A stretch of DNA of 64,000 nt from Candidatus Sumerlaea chitinivorans (lineage in GTDB: Bacteria; Sumerlaeota; Sumerlaeia; Sumerlaeales; Sumerlaeaceae). The notes beneath the pieces were generated by a model. It searched no databases. It saw nothing but the letters and a program-made list of their open reading frames with translations, and was not told the DNA's origin. A program made the translations under genes and the position numbers. Positions 8,940 to 17,640 of this stretch are shown one piece after another; within the stretch, counting starts at the first letter, position 1; the number at the start of each line of letters is the position of its first letter. The stretch lies in the NCBI GenBank assembly GCA_003290465.1, contig CP030759.1, positions 2,740,572 through 2,804,571 of the forward strand, in the 5' to 3' direction.

Positions 8940-9392
8940 ATGAGCGAGGACGTTAAAATTCCCGATAAGCTCTTTTACCGGATCAATGAAGTTGCCGCGA
9001 TCACGGGTCTCAAACCTTACGTCTTGCGCTACTGGGAGACCGAATTCCCCATGCTTTCGCCCGAGAAGGATGAAAACGAGCAGCGACGCTACCGAAAATC
9101 GGACATCGAGTTGATCCTTCAAATCAAAAAGCTGCTCTACGAGGAAGGCTATACAATTGCGGGAGCTCGGAAACGCTTGAAGCAGCTGCGGAGCGCCTCA
9201 GCGGGCGAGAATGAGTTGGCAAACGAAGCAGCTGCCGCGGAGGCTGGAGCGCCCCACGCAAACCCCTCGCCCTCTACACCCGAAGGGAAAAGAGTTGGAT
9301 CTATGGATCCAGCGCGGGTCCGCGAAATTAACGCGGCGTTGGCGGACTTGCGGAGCGATCTTGCGGAGCTCTACCGCATTTTAGGCCAATAG
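8940..9392 (+). CDS. MerR-family transcriptional regulator
   Basis: This 150-residue protein begins with a MerR-type winged HTH at about residues 8-75. [20 protein letters not shown] contains the recognition helix and the conserved RYWE, followed by [12 protein letters not shown] of the wing. The rest is charged, with an alanine/glutamate-rich linker and a short C-terminal helix ([19 protein letters not shown]) that probably dimerises. There is no metal-binding cysteine cluster, so it is not a metal sensor of the classical type. ATG at 8940 follows GGAG at a good distance; an upstream in-frame GTG at 8877 is less likely. Similar short MerR proteins occur near ihfA and pheT in other bacteria, which is not the context here. 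Confidence 0.88.
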   Translation: MSEDVKIPDKLFYRINEVAAITGLKPYVLRYWETEFPMLSPEKDENEQRRYRKSDIELILQIKKLLYEEGYTIAGARKRLKQLRSASAGENELANEAAAAEAGAPHANPSPSTPEGKRVGSMDPARVREINAALADLRSDLAELYRILGQ

Positions 9393-9688
9393 GATTGACT
9401 TGTCTGTCGTTGTCTGAACCTTGCTATCAGAGCGTACGCTGCTGGACCGAGGCGGGAGGGTGTGCTTTGCCGTGCCGAGTTCGAAGCGAAAGTAGCATTC
9501 GAGACATGGGCCGCAAGGCGCAGCGCGACCAGAGCCCCTATCCGAACGTCGCACAGCCGCTTTTTGACCCTACCCCATTGGAATCGTGTGGTTGGGGCGC
9601 CCGCTTGGCAAATCCTTTGCAGTGATTTTCAGCGCCCAGCGGCTGTAGGCGTGAGGCAATACGAAACGAGAGGTTGTCAGAGAAAAGT

Positions 9689-10087
9689 ATGATTTTTGGT
9701 GTGGGCGTAGATCTTGTGGAAATCGCGCGCATTGAGGAGAGTCTAGCGCGCCACGGGGAACGTTTTGAAAAGAAAGTGTTTACCGACGTCGAGCAGGAGT
9801 ACTGCCGGCGCATGCCCGTTGCGGCGCAACATTATGCTGCCCGTTTCGCTGCCAAGGAAGCTTTCCTGAAGGCACTTGGGACTGGCTGGGCGAAAGGTAT
9901 CACGTGGCGCGACGTGGGGATTGTCAATCTCCCCAGCGGCATGCCCTCGCTCGTCGTCACAGGCCGGGCGCTTGAAATTGCTCATGAGCGTGGAGTGGGC
10001 GCCATGCATGTCACCCTGTCCCATTCCCGCGGGCACGCCGTAGCGGTGGTCGTTTTGGAGCGAGCGAGTCCGGATTCAACTCCTTAG
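9689..10087 (+). CDS. acpS: Holo-[acyl-carrier-protein] synthase
   Basis: AcpS transfers 4'-phosphopantetheine from CoA to apo-ACP. The 132-residue length fits the family. GVGVDLVEIARIE near the N-terminus contains the magnesium-binding aspartate. RFAAKEAFLKALGTG holds the conserved glutamate and lysine. The C-terminus has the expected VTLSHSRGHAVAVV. ATG at 9689 is preferred to an in-frame TTG at 9674. The upstream 296 bp hold no supported gene. Confidence 0.96.
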   Translation: MIFGVGVDLVEIARIEESLARHGERFEKKVFTDVEQEYCRRMPVAAQHYAARFAAKEAFLKALGTGWAKGITWRDVGIVNLPSGMPSLVVTGRALEIAHERGVGAMHVTLSHSRGHAVAVVVLERASPDSTP

Positions 10088-10289
10088 GTTTCCGGTTCAG
10101 AGTGCGCACGTTGAGCTTGCACACCCATGCTCGGCGCAGAGAAATAGACTTGCTCACAATGCAGCGAAAATAGAAGCCATTACGTAAGATTTTCCGAATC
10201 GCGGGTGAGGCAACCCCTCAGTGCAAGGCGCAGTCGTTCCTGCTTGCCATAAGGCGACGCGCCAAGGCGTTTCACCGGATGATGATGCA

Positions 10290-11156
10290 ATGACTCAAAA
10301 GCGAGTTTTGGTTATTGGCGCGAACGGGATGTTGGGGCGCGATCTCGTCCCGGCCCTGAAAAGTGCAGGATTTGACGTGATTGGGGTCGACCGCGAAGAG
10401 CTCGACATAACCGATCAATGCCAGTGCCGCGCTGGCTTCCAGCGTTATCAGCCGAAGGTAGTGATCAATTGTGCAGCCTATACCCGGGTGGACCAAGCAG
10501 AAATTGAGCGGGACCTTGCGTTCCAGATCAATGCGGTCGGAGCTGGATACGTCGCCCGCGCCGCTGCCTTCGTCGGAGCGCTGTGCATCTTCATTAGCAC
10601 GGACTACGTCTTCGACGGCACGCGTGTGGAGCCCTACGACGAGTGGGCTCCCCCCTGCGCCATCAATGCCTATGGGGCTTCAAAGCTTGCGGGCGAACAT
10701 CGCACGATGGCTGAAGCGAAGCGTTGGGCGATCGTTCGCACATCATGGCTGTTTGGAAGTAACGGACCGAACTTCGTGAAGGCCATTCTGGCCCGGGCGC
10801 GCTCGGGCCAACCCCTACGGGTAGTTTGCGATCAAGTGGGCGCACCTACGTATACCGTAGATCTCTCGCAAGCACTCTGCGAAATCGCAACCCGCGAGGT
10901 GGAAGGAATTCTTCATCGCACGAATGACGGGTGGTGCTCATGGCACGAATTTGCTCAAGCGATTCTAAACGAAGCTGGCTTGGGGGAAATAGAGGTCGCC
11001 CCGATTCCTGCGAGTGAGTATCCAGCCCGGGCACCGCGCCCTGCAAACTCGCGGCTGGCTGCCGTCCGCGCTACACAATTGGGGCTTGCGCCTTTGCCCC
11101 CGTGGCGGGATGCTTTACGACGGTATTTGGCTGAGACGGAGATGAGTGATTCCTGA
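10290..11156 (+). CDS. rfbD: dTDP-4-dehydrorhamnose reductase
   Basis: This 288-residue extended SDR protein would reduce dTDP-4-keto-L-rhamnose to dTDP-L-rhamnose, a cell-surface sugar donor. VLVIGANGMLGRDL is the NADPH-binding motif. FISTDYVFDGT and YGASKLAGE supply the catalytic threonine/tyrosine/lysine set, and VRTSWLFG follows. ATG at 10290 begins directly before the Rossmann motif; in-frame sequence upstream to 10221 is unrelated. rfbA, rfbB and rfbC are not in this window. A related reductase for another dTDP sugar is possible. Confidence 0.9.
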   Translation: MTQKRVLVIGANGMLGRDLVPALKSAGFDVIGVDREELDITDQCQCRAGFQRYQPKVVINCAAYTRVDQAEIERDLAFQINAVGAGYVARAAAFVGALCIFISTDYVFDGTRVEPYDEWAPPCAINAYGASKLAGEHRTMAEAKRWAIVRTSWLFGSNGPNFVKAILARARSGQPLRVVCDQVGAPTYTVDLSQALCEIATREVEGILHRTNDGWCSWHEFAQAILNEAGLGEIEVAPIPASEYPARAPRPANSRLAAVRATQLGLAPLPPWRDALRRYLAETEMSDS

Positions 11157-11194
11157 ACCTCACCGAAATGCCGAGCAGAACAGGAAGCGATGGG

Positions 11195-12169
11195 ATGACC
11201 GAGGGCAATTGCTTCGCACAGCAAGAGGGTAAGGAGGCTACGGAGCCACAGAAGGTGGACCTTTGGCCCATCCTTCACGTTCGCCCCACGACCTTGCTCG
11301 AGTTTCTCGACCGCACATTTACCTTTTGGCAAAGGCACTGGCGCCCGCTTTTGATTCTTGGCTTCATGGGCGTCCTACCCACGACTTTGGTCAACGTTTT
11401 CGCGTGGCAAATGGCTCCTGCAAATCAAGACGCATTGGAGACGCATATTATTGCCATGTTGCCCTACTACCTCGTGGCGATGCTGCTGGAAGTTTGGCCA
11501 ATCGCTACGATCTTTTCCCTTACACGATCCCAATATTTGGCGCCGGAGAGATCGGGGGATTGGGGAGGACATTTTCTTTATGTCATGCGGCGACTCCCGA
11601 GTCTGATCCTTGTCCTTATTTTTTACTTTGGCCTCATAATGTTAGGGTTATCCGTGGTGACGGGTTTTCTGGGAGCTGCGGATCAGAATGCATGGGCTTT
11701 TCCAGCAGCCCTTTTTCTCATGGGCATTCTGATCTATTGGGGGCTAAGCTGGTTGTTAGTTGTGCCTATCGTCGTGAGTGGGACCGACCATGCGCTGAGC
11801 GCTTTTGGCCAAAGTGCTCGAAATATGCACGCCCGGTTTCACCGCAATTGGTGGCGCGATAACGCCTACTGGCGAGCGCTGCTCATACTGGTCTTCTGGA
11901 TAGGAATGCGAGCGGCGGGGCTCCTTGTTATTCGGCTGTTGTACCTGCTCGCAGCCGGACGGTGGGTGGGCTTTGCAACTCTCGACCCTCAGTTTCTTCT
12001 CGTTCAGTCGCTGAGCGATTGCGTTATAAGCGCTTTTGCCGTTTCGTGGCTTGCGGTCGCTCTGATGCTCCTTTATGTGGAAACCGACATTCGCGCTGAG
12101 GGGCTTGATCTGAAGATCCGCCTATTAAAGCTGGTGAGTCCCTCTTGGTTTCAGGAAAGCGAGGACTAA
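11195..12169 (+). CDS. Multi-pass membrane protein of unknown function
   Basis: About 324 residues with a soluble start of some 45 residues and about six hydrophobic segments. The repeated pattern of long helices and the end motif YVETDIRAEGLDLKIRL resemble a loose group of bacterial membrane proteins (YciC/GlpM-like) that end in YxDxRxRxEGxDL. No function is established for that pattern. ATG at 11195 has AGGAAG seven bases upstream, while the earlier in-frame ATG at 11168 has no ribosome-binding site. It follows rfbD by 38 bp and is followed by an exported protein, so the three may form one transcript. Confidence 0.8.
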   Translation: MTEGNCFAQQEGKEATEPQKVDLWPILHVRPTTLLEFLDRTFTFWQRHWRPLLILGFMGVLPTTLVNVFAWQMAPANQDALETHIIAMLPYYLVAMLLEVWPIATIFSLTRSQYLAPERSGDWGGHFLYVMRRLPSLILVLIFYFGLIMLGLSVVTGFLGAADQNAWAFPAALFLMGILIYWGLSWLLVVPIVVSGTDHALSAFGQSARNMHARFHRNWWRDNAYWRALLILVFWIGMRAAGLLVIRLLYLLAAGRWVGFATLDPQFLLVQSLSDCVISAFAVSWLAVALMLLYVETDIRAEGLDLKIRLLKLVSPSWFQESED

Positions 12170-12246
12170 ACGACGCCGCGTTCAACTCGCACTTGATAAC
12201 GGTCCGGGGCCGGCGTAAAGGCTGTGAAATAGAAAGGATAAAGAGA

Positions 12247-13047
12247 GTGCGAACTGATCGCTTCCTCATGGGAAAGACCGTGCTTCCTCTTCTGCTGGCC
12301 GTCGTGATGGCCGTGCCGGTTTTTGTGCGTGCCTCGCAAGAAGGGTCCACCAGCCCCATCACCATTGTTCTTTTGGGCGAAAAGCCGCGGGTTCGCGAAG
12401 GGGCGCGCGTGAGCGTCCTCACGCAGATCGCGCAGCAGACGTCCTCGATTTTGAATGCGCGAGTCGTGGATATGACGGTGGATAAAGAGAGTGCCCAAGC
12501 CACCGCAAACCGCGCGGCGGAGGCGCTGGCCGCAAAACCCTCGGCAGTAATCATTTTCTCGGGTTTTGCGGATGAGGCCGCGGGGATCGCCGATGAGAGC
12601 GTGCGCAAAGATCTTGTTGCAGCCGCCCGAACGTTTGGCAAGCATGACATCCCTGTGTTTCTTGTTCCCTCATCCACAGCACTTGGGGCGGCTGTGAGCG
12701 CGAATTTGCGTTTGGCTGCTGAAGAGTCCGCTGCAACCTATGTGGAGCCCGGCACCGAAATCGGGGGGAAACCCTACGAGGAAGCACTCGCGGAGATTGC
12801 CAAGAAGCTCGCGCCGGCCCCGACCGTTGCCGAGTCGTCGGTTTTAGCCCCTCCGGTCAAGTTGGCATCGGAACCACCGTCGGCGCAAACGTCCGGAAGT
12901 GTGCAGGTGGTGAAAGGCACGGCGGTGCAGACTCCTGCCACCATCTACATGGTACCTCCTCCCGCCCTCAAGAGCTTCGACCCCCGCGAAACCCCGGGCC
13001 CGAAACGTCGCATCGGCCGCCCGAAAAAACCTGCGATTGAAAACTGA
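12247..13047 (+). CDS. Exported protein, possible SGNH-hydrolase-like fold
   Basis: About 266 residues. A signal peptide is clear: the basic start RTDRFLMGK, the hydrophobic core VLPLLLAVVMAVPVF and cleavage near VRASQ. The mature part (ITIVLLGEKPR, then AVIIFSGFADEA and IPVFLVPSS) has an alternating beta-alpha pattern, with KDLVAAARTFGKHDIPV recalling SGNH/GDSL-like proteins. No convincing catalytic Ser-Asp-His set is visible. The last 70 residues are proline- and alanine-rich and end in a basic tail RRIGRPKKPAIEN. GTG at 12247 sits behind an AAGGA site; ATG at 12268 is an alternative. Confidence 0.7.
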   Translation: MRTDRFLMGKTVLPLLLAVVMAVPVFVRASQEGSTSPITIVLLGEKPRVREGARVSVLTQIAQQTSSILNARVVDMTVDKESAQATANRAAEALAAKPSAVIIFSGFADEAAGIADESVRKDLVAAARTFGKHDIPVFLVPSSTALGAAVSANLRLAAEESAATYVEPGTEIGGKPYEEALAEIAKKLAPAPTVAESSVLAPPVKLASEPPSAQTSGSVQVVKGTAVQTPATIYMVPPPALKSFDPRETPGPKRRIGRPKKPAIEN

Positions 13048-13307
13048 AGGTCCGACGCATGTCACGTGAGCCTTTTCTAAGACGGCTGGTGGCGGGGGTA
13101 TCAGAAGCTCTGAGGACGTTTGGCTGAAACTCCCTAGGAACGTTTCTTAAACCCTTACTTTGTGGGATGCTCGAGGTGTGGCTCTATTTTTCCCTTGAGC
13201 CCAAGAAGTATCTTTCGAGTTGCTGCTGGTGCTCAGGGACGGCATCGACTGAGAGAAGACCGTTTCGTGTGAAGTTTTTCTCGAACTCACTGTGAAACGA
13301 ATGCAAA

Positions 13308-15050
13308 ATGCACATTCTCGGCATCTCTGCATTCTATCATGACTCCGCGGCCGCGCTCGTGCGCGATGGCCAGTTGATCGCAGCTGCCCAAGAAGAGCGG
13401 TTCACGCGTAAAAAGCATGACGATCGCTTCCCCATCCACGCCGTGAAGTATTGTTTGCGCGAAGGCGGCATCAGCGTGGGGGATCTGGACGCTGTTGTGT
13501 TTTATGACAAGCCTTTCGTAAAATTTGAGCGTCTCCTCTTTACCTACCTTGAGCAATTCCCGCGCGGCCTGAAATCGTTTATGTGGGCCATGCCCATTTG
13601 GATGCGCGATAAGCTCTGGATCAAATCCATCATCCACCATGAACTTGGATACGATGGCGAGATTTATTTCAACGACCACCACCTTTCGCACGCCGCAAGC
13701 GCCTTCCTTGTCTCGCCATTTCGCGAAGCCGCCATTCTCACGGTAGATGGCGTGGGCGAATGGAGTACCTCCACGTGGGGCGTGGGACGCGACACGCAGA
13801 TTGAGCTTTGGTATGAAACCCGCTTCCCCCACTCGTTGGGGCTCTTTTACAGCGCTTTCACTTACTATCTCGGCTTCAAAGTCAACAGCGCCGAATACAA
13901 GGTCATGGGCTTGGCTCCCTACGGCCAGCCGACCTATTATGACAAAGTGCGCGAAACCATTGAGTGGAAGCCCGACGGGAGTTTTCGGCTCAATACCGAG
14001 TACTTTGATTTTCTGCACGGTCTGCGGATGACCAATGAGCGGTTTCATCGTCTTTTTGGCGGGCCGCCTCGGCAACCTGAGACGCGTCTGACACAGCGCG
14101 AATTCGACATCGCCGCCAGCGTTCAGAAGGTCACCGACGAGATCATGGTGGCGCTGGGTCGCCATATCCGCAAAGAGACGGGGATGCGCTACCTTTGCAT
14201 GGCGGGCGGTGTGGCGCTTAACTGCGTGGCTAACGCGAAGGTTCTCGAGCAGACCGAATTTGAGGATGTGTGGGTGCAACCCGCTGCCGGCGACGCCGGT
14301 GGTGCGCTGGGAGCTGCTTTCTATTTTTGGAACTCCGTGTGTGGCAAGCCACGCACCTTCCGCATGGATCATGCCTTATGGGGGCCGCAGTATTCGGAGG
14401 AGGAGTGCCGCTCGTACCTCGATTCGATGCAAGCGCGCTACCGCCGGCTCGAACCGCAGGAACTTGTGAAGGAGGTGGCGCGCCTCATTGCCCAAGGCGA
14501 TGTCGTCGGCTGGTTCCAAGGGCGAATGGAATTTGGTCCCCGAGCCCTTGGGTCGCGCAGCATCTTAGCCGATGCTCGAGATCCCAAAATGAAAGATACC
14601 CTCAACATGAAGATCAAGTTCCGCGAGGGATTTCGGCCCTTTGCCCCCTCGGTCACGCAGGAGGCGGCGAACGAGTTTTTCGAAATGAACAAGCTCAAAG
14701 CCAGTCCGTTTATGCTTTTCGTGGCAAACGTGCGTGCGGACAAACGGGTGATTCCCTCCGTGACCCATGTGGATGGTAGCGCTCGCCTCCAGACGGTCGA
14801 GCGCGACCTCAACCCGCTTTACCATGAGCTCATTTCAGAGTTCGGGCGTCAAACCGGTGTGCCCGTCATCATTAACACCAGTTTCAATGTCCGGGGCGAA
14901 CCCATTGTGTGCACGCCGGCCGATGCCTATCGCTGCTTCATGCGCACAAATATGGATCATCTTGTCGTCGGCCCCTTCCTCATGGACAAAAAGGAGCAGC
15001 CTCCCTGGCAGGAAAGCGGCGACTGGCGTAAAGAATTTGCACTCGATTGA
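13308..15050 (+). CDS. Carbamoyltransferase of the NodU/CmcH family
   Basis: The 580-residue protein starts MHILGISAFYHDSAAALVRDG, the ASKHA-type start of this family. It has DHHLSHAASAF, whose histidines bind metal, VMGLAPYG, and the GGVALNCVAN nucleotide-binding loop. The C-terminal domain carries GRMEFGPRALGSRSIL, which binds carbamoyl phosphate and ATP. Relatives add carbamoyl groups to Nod factors, antibiotics or surface sugars. The acceptor here is unknown. Its closeness to sugar genes upstream is compatible with envelope glycan decoration, but this is inference. No obvious biosynthetic cluster surrounds it. Confidence 0.93.
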   Translation: MHILGISAFYHDSAAALVRDGQLIAAAQEERFTRKKHDDRFPIHAVKYCLREGGISVGDLDAVVFYDKPFVKFERLLFTYLEQFPRGLKSFMWAMPIWMRDKLWIKSIIHHELGYDGEIYFNDHHLSHAASAFLVSPFREAAILTVDGVGEWSTSTWGVGRDTQIELWYETRFPHSLGLFYSAFTYYLGFKVNSAEYKVMGLAPYGQPTYYDKVRETIEWKPDGSFRLNTEYFDFLHGLRMTNERFHRLFGGPPRQPETRLTQREFDIAASVQKVTDEIMVALGRHIRKETGMRYLCMAGGVALNCVANAKVLEQTEFEDVWVQPAAGDAGGALGAAFYFWNSVCGKPRTFRMDHALWGPQYSEEECRSYLDSMQARYRRLEPQELVKEVARLIAQGDVVGWFQGRMEFGPRALGSRSILADARDPKMKDTLNMKIKFREGFRPFAPSVTQEAANEFFEMNKLKASPFMLFVANVRADKRVIPSVTHVDGSARLQTVERDLNPLYHELISEFGRQTGVPVIINTSFNVRGEPIVCTPADAYRCFMRTNMDHLVVGPFLMDKKEQPPWQESGDWRKEFALD

Positions 15051-15552
15051 CGACGTCCGTGCTTAGCGCTTGTCAGGCCTCAGCGCTTCGCTTGAAAAGC
15101 ACGTTCGCGTCCGCAGGTGCGCCGCGGCGGCCACAGGCGGCGCGCGCTTGGCACGTCACCCAAATAGGTGCGACGAGCTTGTAGTCAGGACCGAACAGGT
15201 GACTGGCGTGCTTCCAACACAAGCGAATCGCCTGATCGTGACCCTACCTAAGGCGCTGTGCTTTACGCGAGGACTCACACAAAAAGAACGCCGCCGTTGG
15301 CGTCTCTCAATTCTATGCGGCCGACGCCGTTAGTTGGGTAATTTCTGGATGCCAAGTGATTCGACCCCTCTGCACTCCACCTACTCACCTTGCGCTTTTC
15401 GCGAATCGGTAATGAGTTTCACAAAAGAAGGCGGCGGAACACTTGGGGTCACGTGCTCCGCCGCCTTTACGATTTCCCGTTTTTTATGTGCTTGCACGCT
15501 CGTGAGCTTGGCCTAAGTCACAGGCCGAGCCCCACTTGCCTCCCTCAGCACC
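15051..15552. other. Intergenic region between convergent genes
   Basis: No gene is supported in these 502 bp. Short plus-strand open frames lack any protein signature. The only clear element is a strong hairpin at 15428-15467. Confidence 0.6.
15428..15467. terminator. Strong bidirectional terminator hairpin
   Basis: AAGGCGGCGGA (15428-15438) plus CAC (15440-15442) pairs with GTG (15453-15455) and TCCGCCGCCTT (15457-15467), giving a 14-bp stem with a single mismatch. The minus-strand continuation is TTCTTTTG, so it can end the protease operon. The plus-strand continuation is less T-rich but reaches a T6 run about 20 bp on. Confidence 0.7.
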
Positions 15553-16476
15553 TTAGTACAGTTCCCAACCAGCGACTTGGGCTGGGGGAACGAAGCTCCA
15601 GCCAAGGTCTTGAAACGCTTGCTTCGTGAGATCGACGCTGTGATGCGCCCCACTATACGCAGGTTCCATGAGTAAATCCGGCGAATTGGACGGATCCCAG
15701 TGAGAGATGCTTGAGCCCGGCTCCACTGGGTTCGGCGCGTACATCTTTACTTGGCCGCCCTTTTCGGCGACGACGTTCGCACCTTTCCAATATACTTGGC
15801 CACTAATCACAGCCGTAGCCCGTTGACCATCGGTCATTCCGGAAAAATCGCCAACACCTTGCTGCGTCAGTTGAATGCTGTAGATGTCAGGCAATCCGGC
15901 AGCCCACTGGCCCGTGTTGAGATCCAAGAGGCTGGCAAATCCAAGGCCGTGGCCGAGTTCATGCAGGGCCACCGTGACGAAATCCACATGCGGCCCCGGA
16001 TTGCCATCCGTGCCGTAGTAGAAGTTCACGCTCCCCAACACGATGGGATCATCCACGTCCGAGTTGAATATGGCCACAATATCCGGTTGCACTGGCGTGT
16101 TGTCGGTTCCAGCCAATTGGTTGGCCAAAGCTACTGGATACCACGTATTGGGCAGAGGCGCACCGACGAAGTTGGCATGTGCACTCGTAAAAAAAGCTTG
16201 TCCGAGGATAGCGCTGGTTGGGGTTCCGCCGAGCCCATCAAAGCTTGCCTCTATCTGAATCGGTACTGTGCCAACCAACTGCGAGGCCCATTGATTTACC
16301 GCATAGAAGAAAGCTGACTGACGAGCAGGGCCGAGTGTCGGATCAAAAAATCCTTCGCCTAAGCTGTCCGTGAAATTGATCACAACGGTGACGGCAGCGG
16401 GCGCGTTCAGTGAAATTGCCATTGCCCCAGCCACACAAACGCTTCGCAAGAGGTGAGTGAAATACGAGCTCCTCAT
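15553..16476 (-). CDS. Secreted zinc-metalloprotease-like protein (HExxHxxGF)
   Basis: The 307-residue protein has a signal peptide (basic start, then SVCVAGAMAISLNAPAAV). The key motif is VALHELGHGLGFASL at about residues 190-205: two histidines and the catalytic glutamate, with the metzincin-like GxxF extension. A later SHWDPSN region with LLMEPAYSG may supply a third ligand or substrate loop; this arrangement recurs in a group of bacterial extracellular putative peptidases. The protein ends FQDLGWSF plus a short tail, with no anchor or PEP-CTERM sequence. It follows the 153-residue secreted protein by 6 bp, so the two are probably co-transcribed. Confidence 0.85.
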   Translation of the reverse strand: MRSSYFTHLLRSVCVAGAMAISLNAPAAVTVVINFTDSLGEGFFDPTLGPARQSAFFYAVNQWASQLVGTVPIQIEASFDGLGGTPTSAILGQAFFTSAHANFVGAPLPNTWYPVALANQLAGTDNTPVQPDIVAIFNSDVDDPIVLGSVNFYYGTDGNPGPHVDFVTVALHELGHGLGFASLLDLNTGQWAAGLPDIYSIQLTQQGVGDFSGMTDGQRATAVISGQVYWKGANVVAEKGGQVKMYAPNPVEPGSSISHWDPSNSPDLLMEPAYSGAHHSVDLTKQAFQDLGWSFVPPAQVAGWELY

Positions 16477-16482
16477 GGCTCC

Positions 16483-16944
16483 TTACTCCTTTCCTTCCGT
16501 GGTGGCGGCCGTGCCCTGCACGCACTTCACGTCAAGCTTGCCGTCCGGACGTATCGTGGCTACGGACGTGTTCACGAACCGTGGACCCACCTGAAGCTCA
16601 AGTCCGCCCGCCGGACTGGAGCTTTGGCGCACTGTAAGCCCTTGGACGGAACCTTGGTTGGGCGCGCGCTTGATCAATCCCGTTGGCACCTGCTGGACAG
16701 GCTTGCCGTCGGGGCCAAGCTGGATCACCATTCCTGTGCCGATGGTAGCCGTAGGAGACGAGGGTTTATCACCACAGCCGCTGGCGGGGAGCAATCCGTG
16801 AGCGGCACTCAGCGTTGCGCTTCCGTGCTTATCGCACGAGTTTGTCGGAGTTTGCCCTTCAATTGCGGCGATCGCTGGAGCACTCACCCACAAGCATGCT
16901 CCAACGCAGAGCACTCCGAAGGGGATTTTCTTTCGACATCGCAT
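16483..16944 (-). CDS. Small secreted protein paired with the HExxH protease
   Basis: This 153-residue protein begins with a clear signal peptide (MRCRKKIPFGVLCVGACLWV, cleaved near APAIA). The mature part is rich in glycine, serine and proline and contains repeated phrases of the type xxLGPDGKPV and TIRPDGKLDVKC. Cysteines occur at about residues 37, 57 and 141 of the precursor. A good AGGAGGG site precedes the ATG. No function is known to me. The 6-bp spacing to the protease suggests a shared role such as inhibitor, chaperone or substrate. Confidence 0.75.
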   Translation of the reverse strand: MRCRKKIPFGVLCVGACLWVSAPAIAAIEGQTPTNSCDKHGSATLSAAHGLLPASGCGDKPSSPTATIGTGMVIQLGPDGKPVQQVPTGLIKRAPNQGSVQGLTVRQSSSPAGGLELQVGPRFVNTSVATIRPDGKLDVKCVQGTAATTEGKE

Positions 16945-17196
16945 GATTCGAAGGCCCTCCTGCCAGAGATTTTGATAGGGGTCACTTTTCCCCTAACGCC
17001 AAAAGTTTATCACTGGGCTATTCAGTGTCAACGATGTAGTGAAGAAAGGAGTAAATGCCTGAGTCATAGCAGACGGGGGGAGAAAACATTGCGAGGTGAG
17101 GGCGACTCCACCTTTGTGAAAGGCTTCTTTCCAAGTAGACATCTGTATTCGCAGCACATATTTGACAAACGGAAGTGCGGCCGAGACGGTGTGACT

Positions 17197-17559
17197 TTAT
17201 CGTGTTTTCACTCGATACCCAAGCTGAGAGAGGTAGGCGCTGACTCGCTCGCGCTGGTCCCCTTGGATGAGGATTTGGGAGCCTTCGACGGTGCCGCCTG
17301 CCCCACACTTCGCTTTCAGATCCTTCGCGATCATCTCGAGTGCAGCGGGCGGGAGCTCCAACCCAGAAATGACGGTCACCGCTTTACCGCGGCGCCCCTT
17401 CGTGTCTAAGGCGACCGTAATGGAATGCTGCCGTGAGACGGGTTTTGGTGGTGGGGCTTCCACCTCGGGTTTTGACGCAACCTTTCGCAAATCCCCCAGT
17501 TCCGTGGAAAAGACGAGGCGGGTGCGGGGAGTGTCGTTGGAATCTTTCGCGGATGTCAT
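17197..17559 (-). CDS. SUI1/YciH-type translation initiation factor
   Basis: The 120-residue protein has RLVFSTELGDLRK near the start, typical of bacterial YciH. A SUI1/eIF1 domain follows (ITVALDTKGRRGKAVTVISG, KDLKAKCGAGGTV, IQGDQRERVSAYLSQLGY). YciH influences start-codon fidelity in E. coli; its role in other bacteria is less clear. ATG at 17559 has AAAGG upstream. The in-frame extension to 17619 adds 20 unrelated residues. It lies downstream of dnaJ on the same strand with 81 bp between. Confidence 0.92.
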   Translation of the reverse strand: MTSAKDSNDTPRTRLVFSTELGDLRKVASKPEVEAPPPKPVSRQHSITVALDTKGRRGKAVTVISGLELPPAALEMIAKDLKAKCGAGGTVEGSQILIQGDQRERVSAYLSQLGYRVKTR

Positions 17560-17640
17560 TTCGTTCGCCTTTCTTTGTATGCCGTTGTGACAAAGCGCGA
17601 CTTGTGCCGCATCCGACATTGCTAAATGCCGCAGGGGCCC

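Noticed and set aside
8678-8941. 87-codon minus-strand frame
   Set aside because: No recognisable features. It overlaps the hairpin chain and the MerR-like start.
9393-9688. tRNA after the MerR-like gene, as seen in some other bacteria
   Set aside because: No cloverleaf or T-loop consensus could be formed here.
13287-14372. 361-codon frame antisense to the carbamoyltransferase
   Set aside because: Shadow of a well-supported gene, with no domain features.
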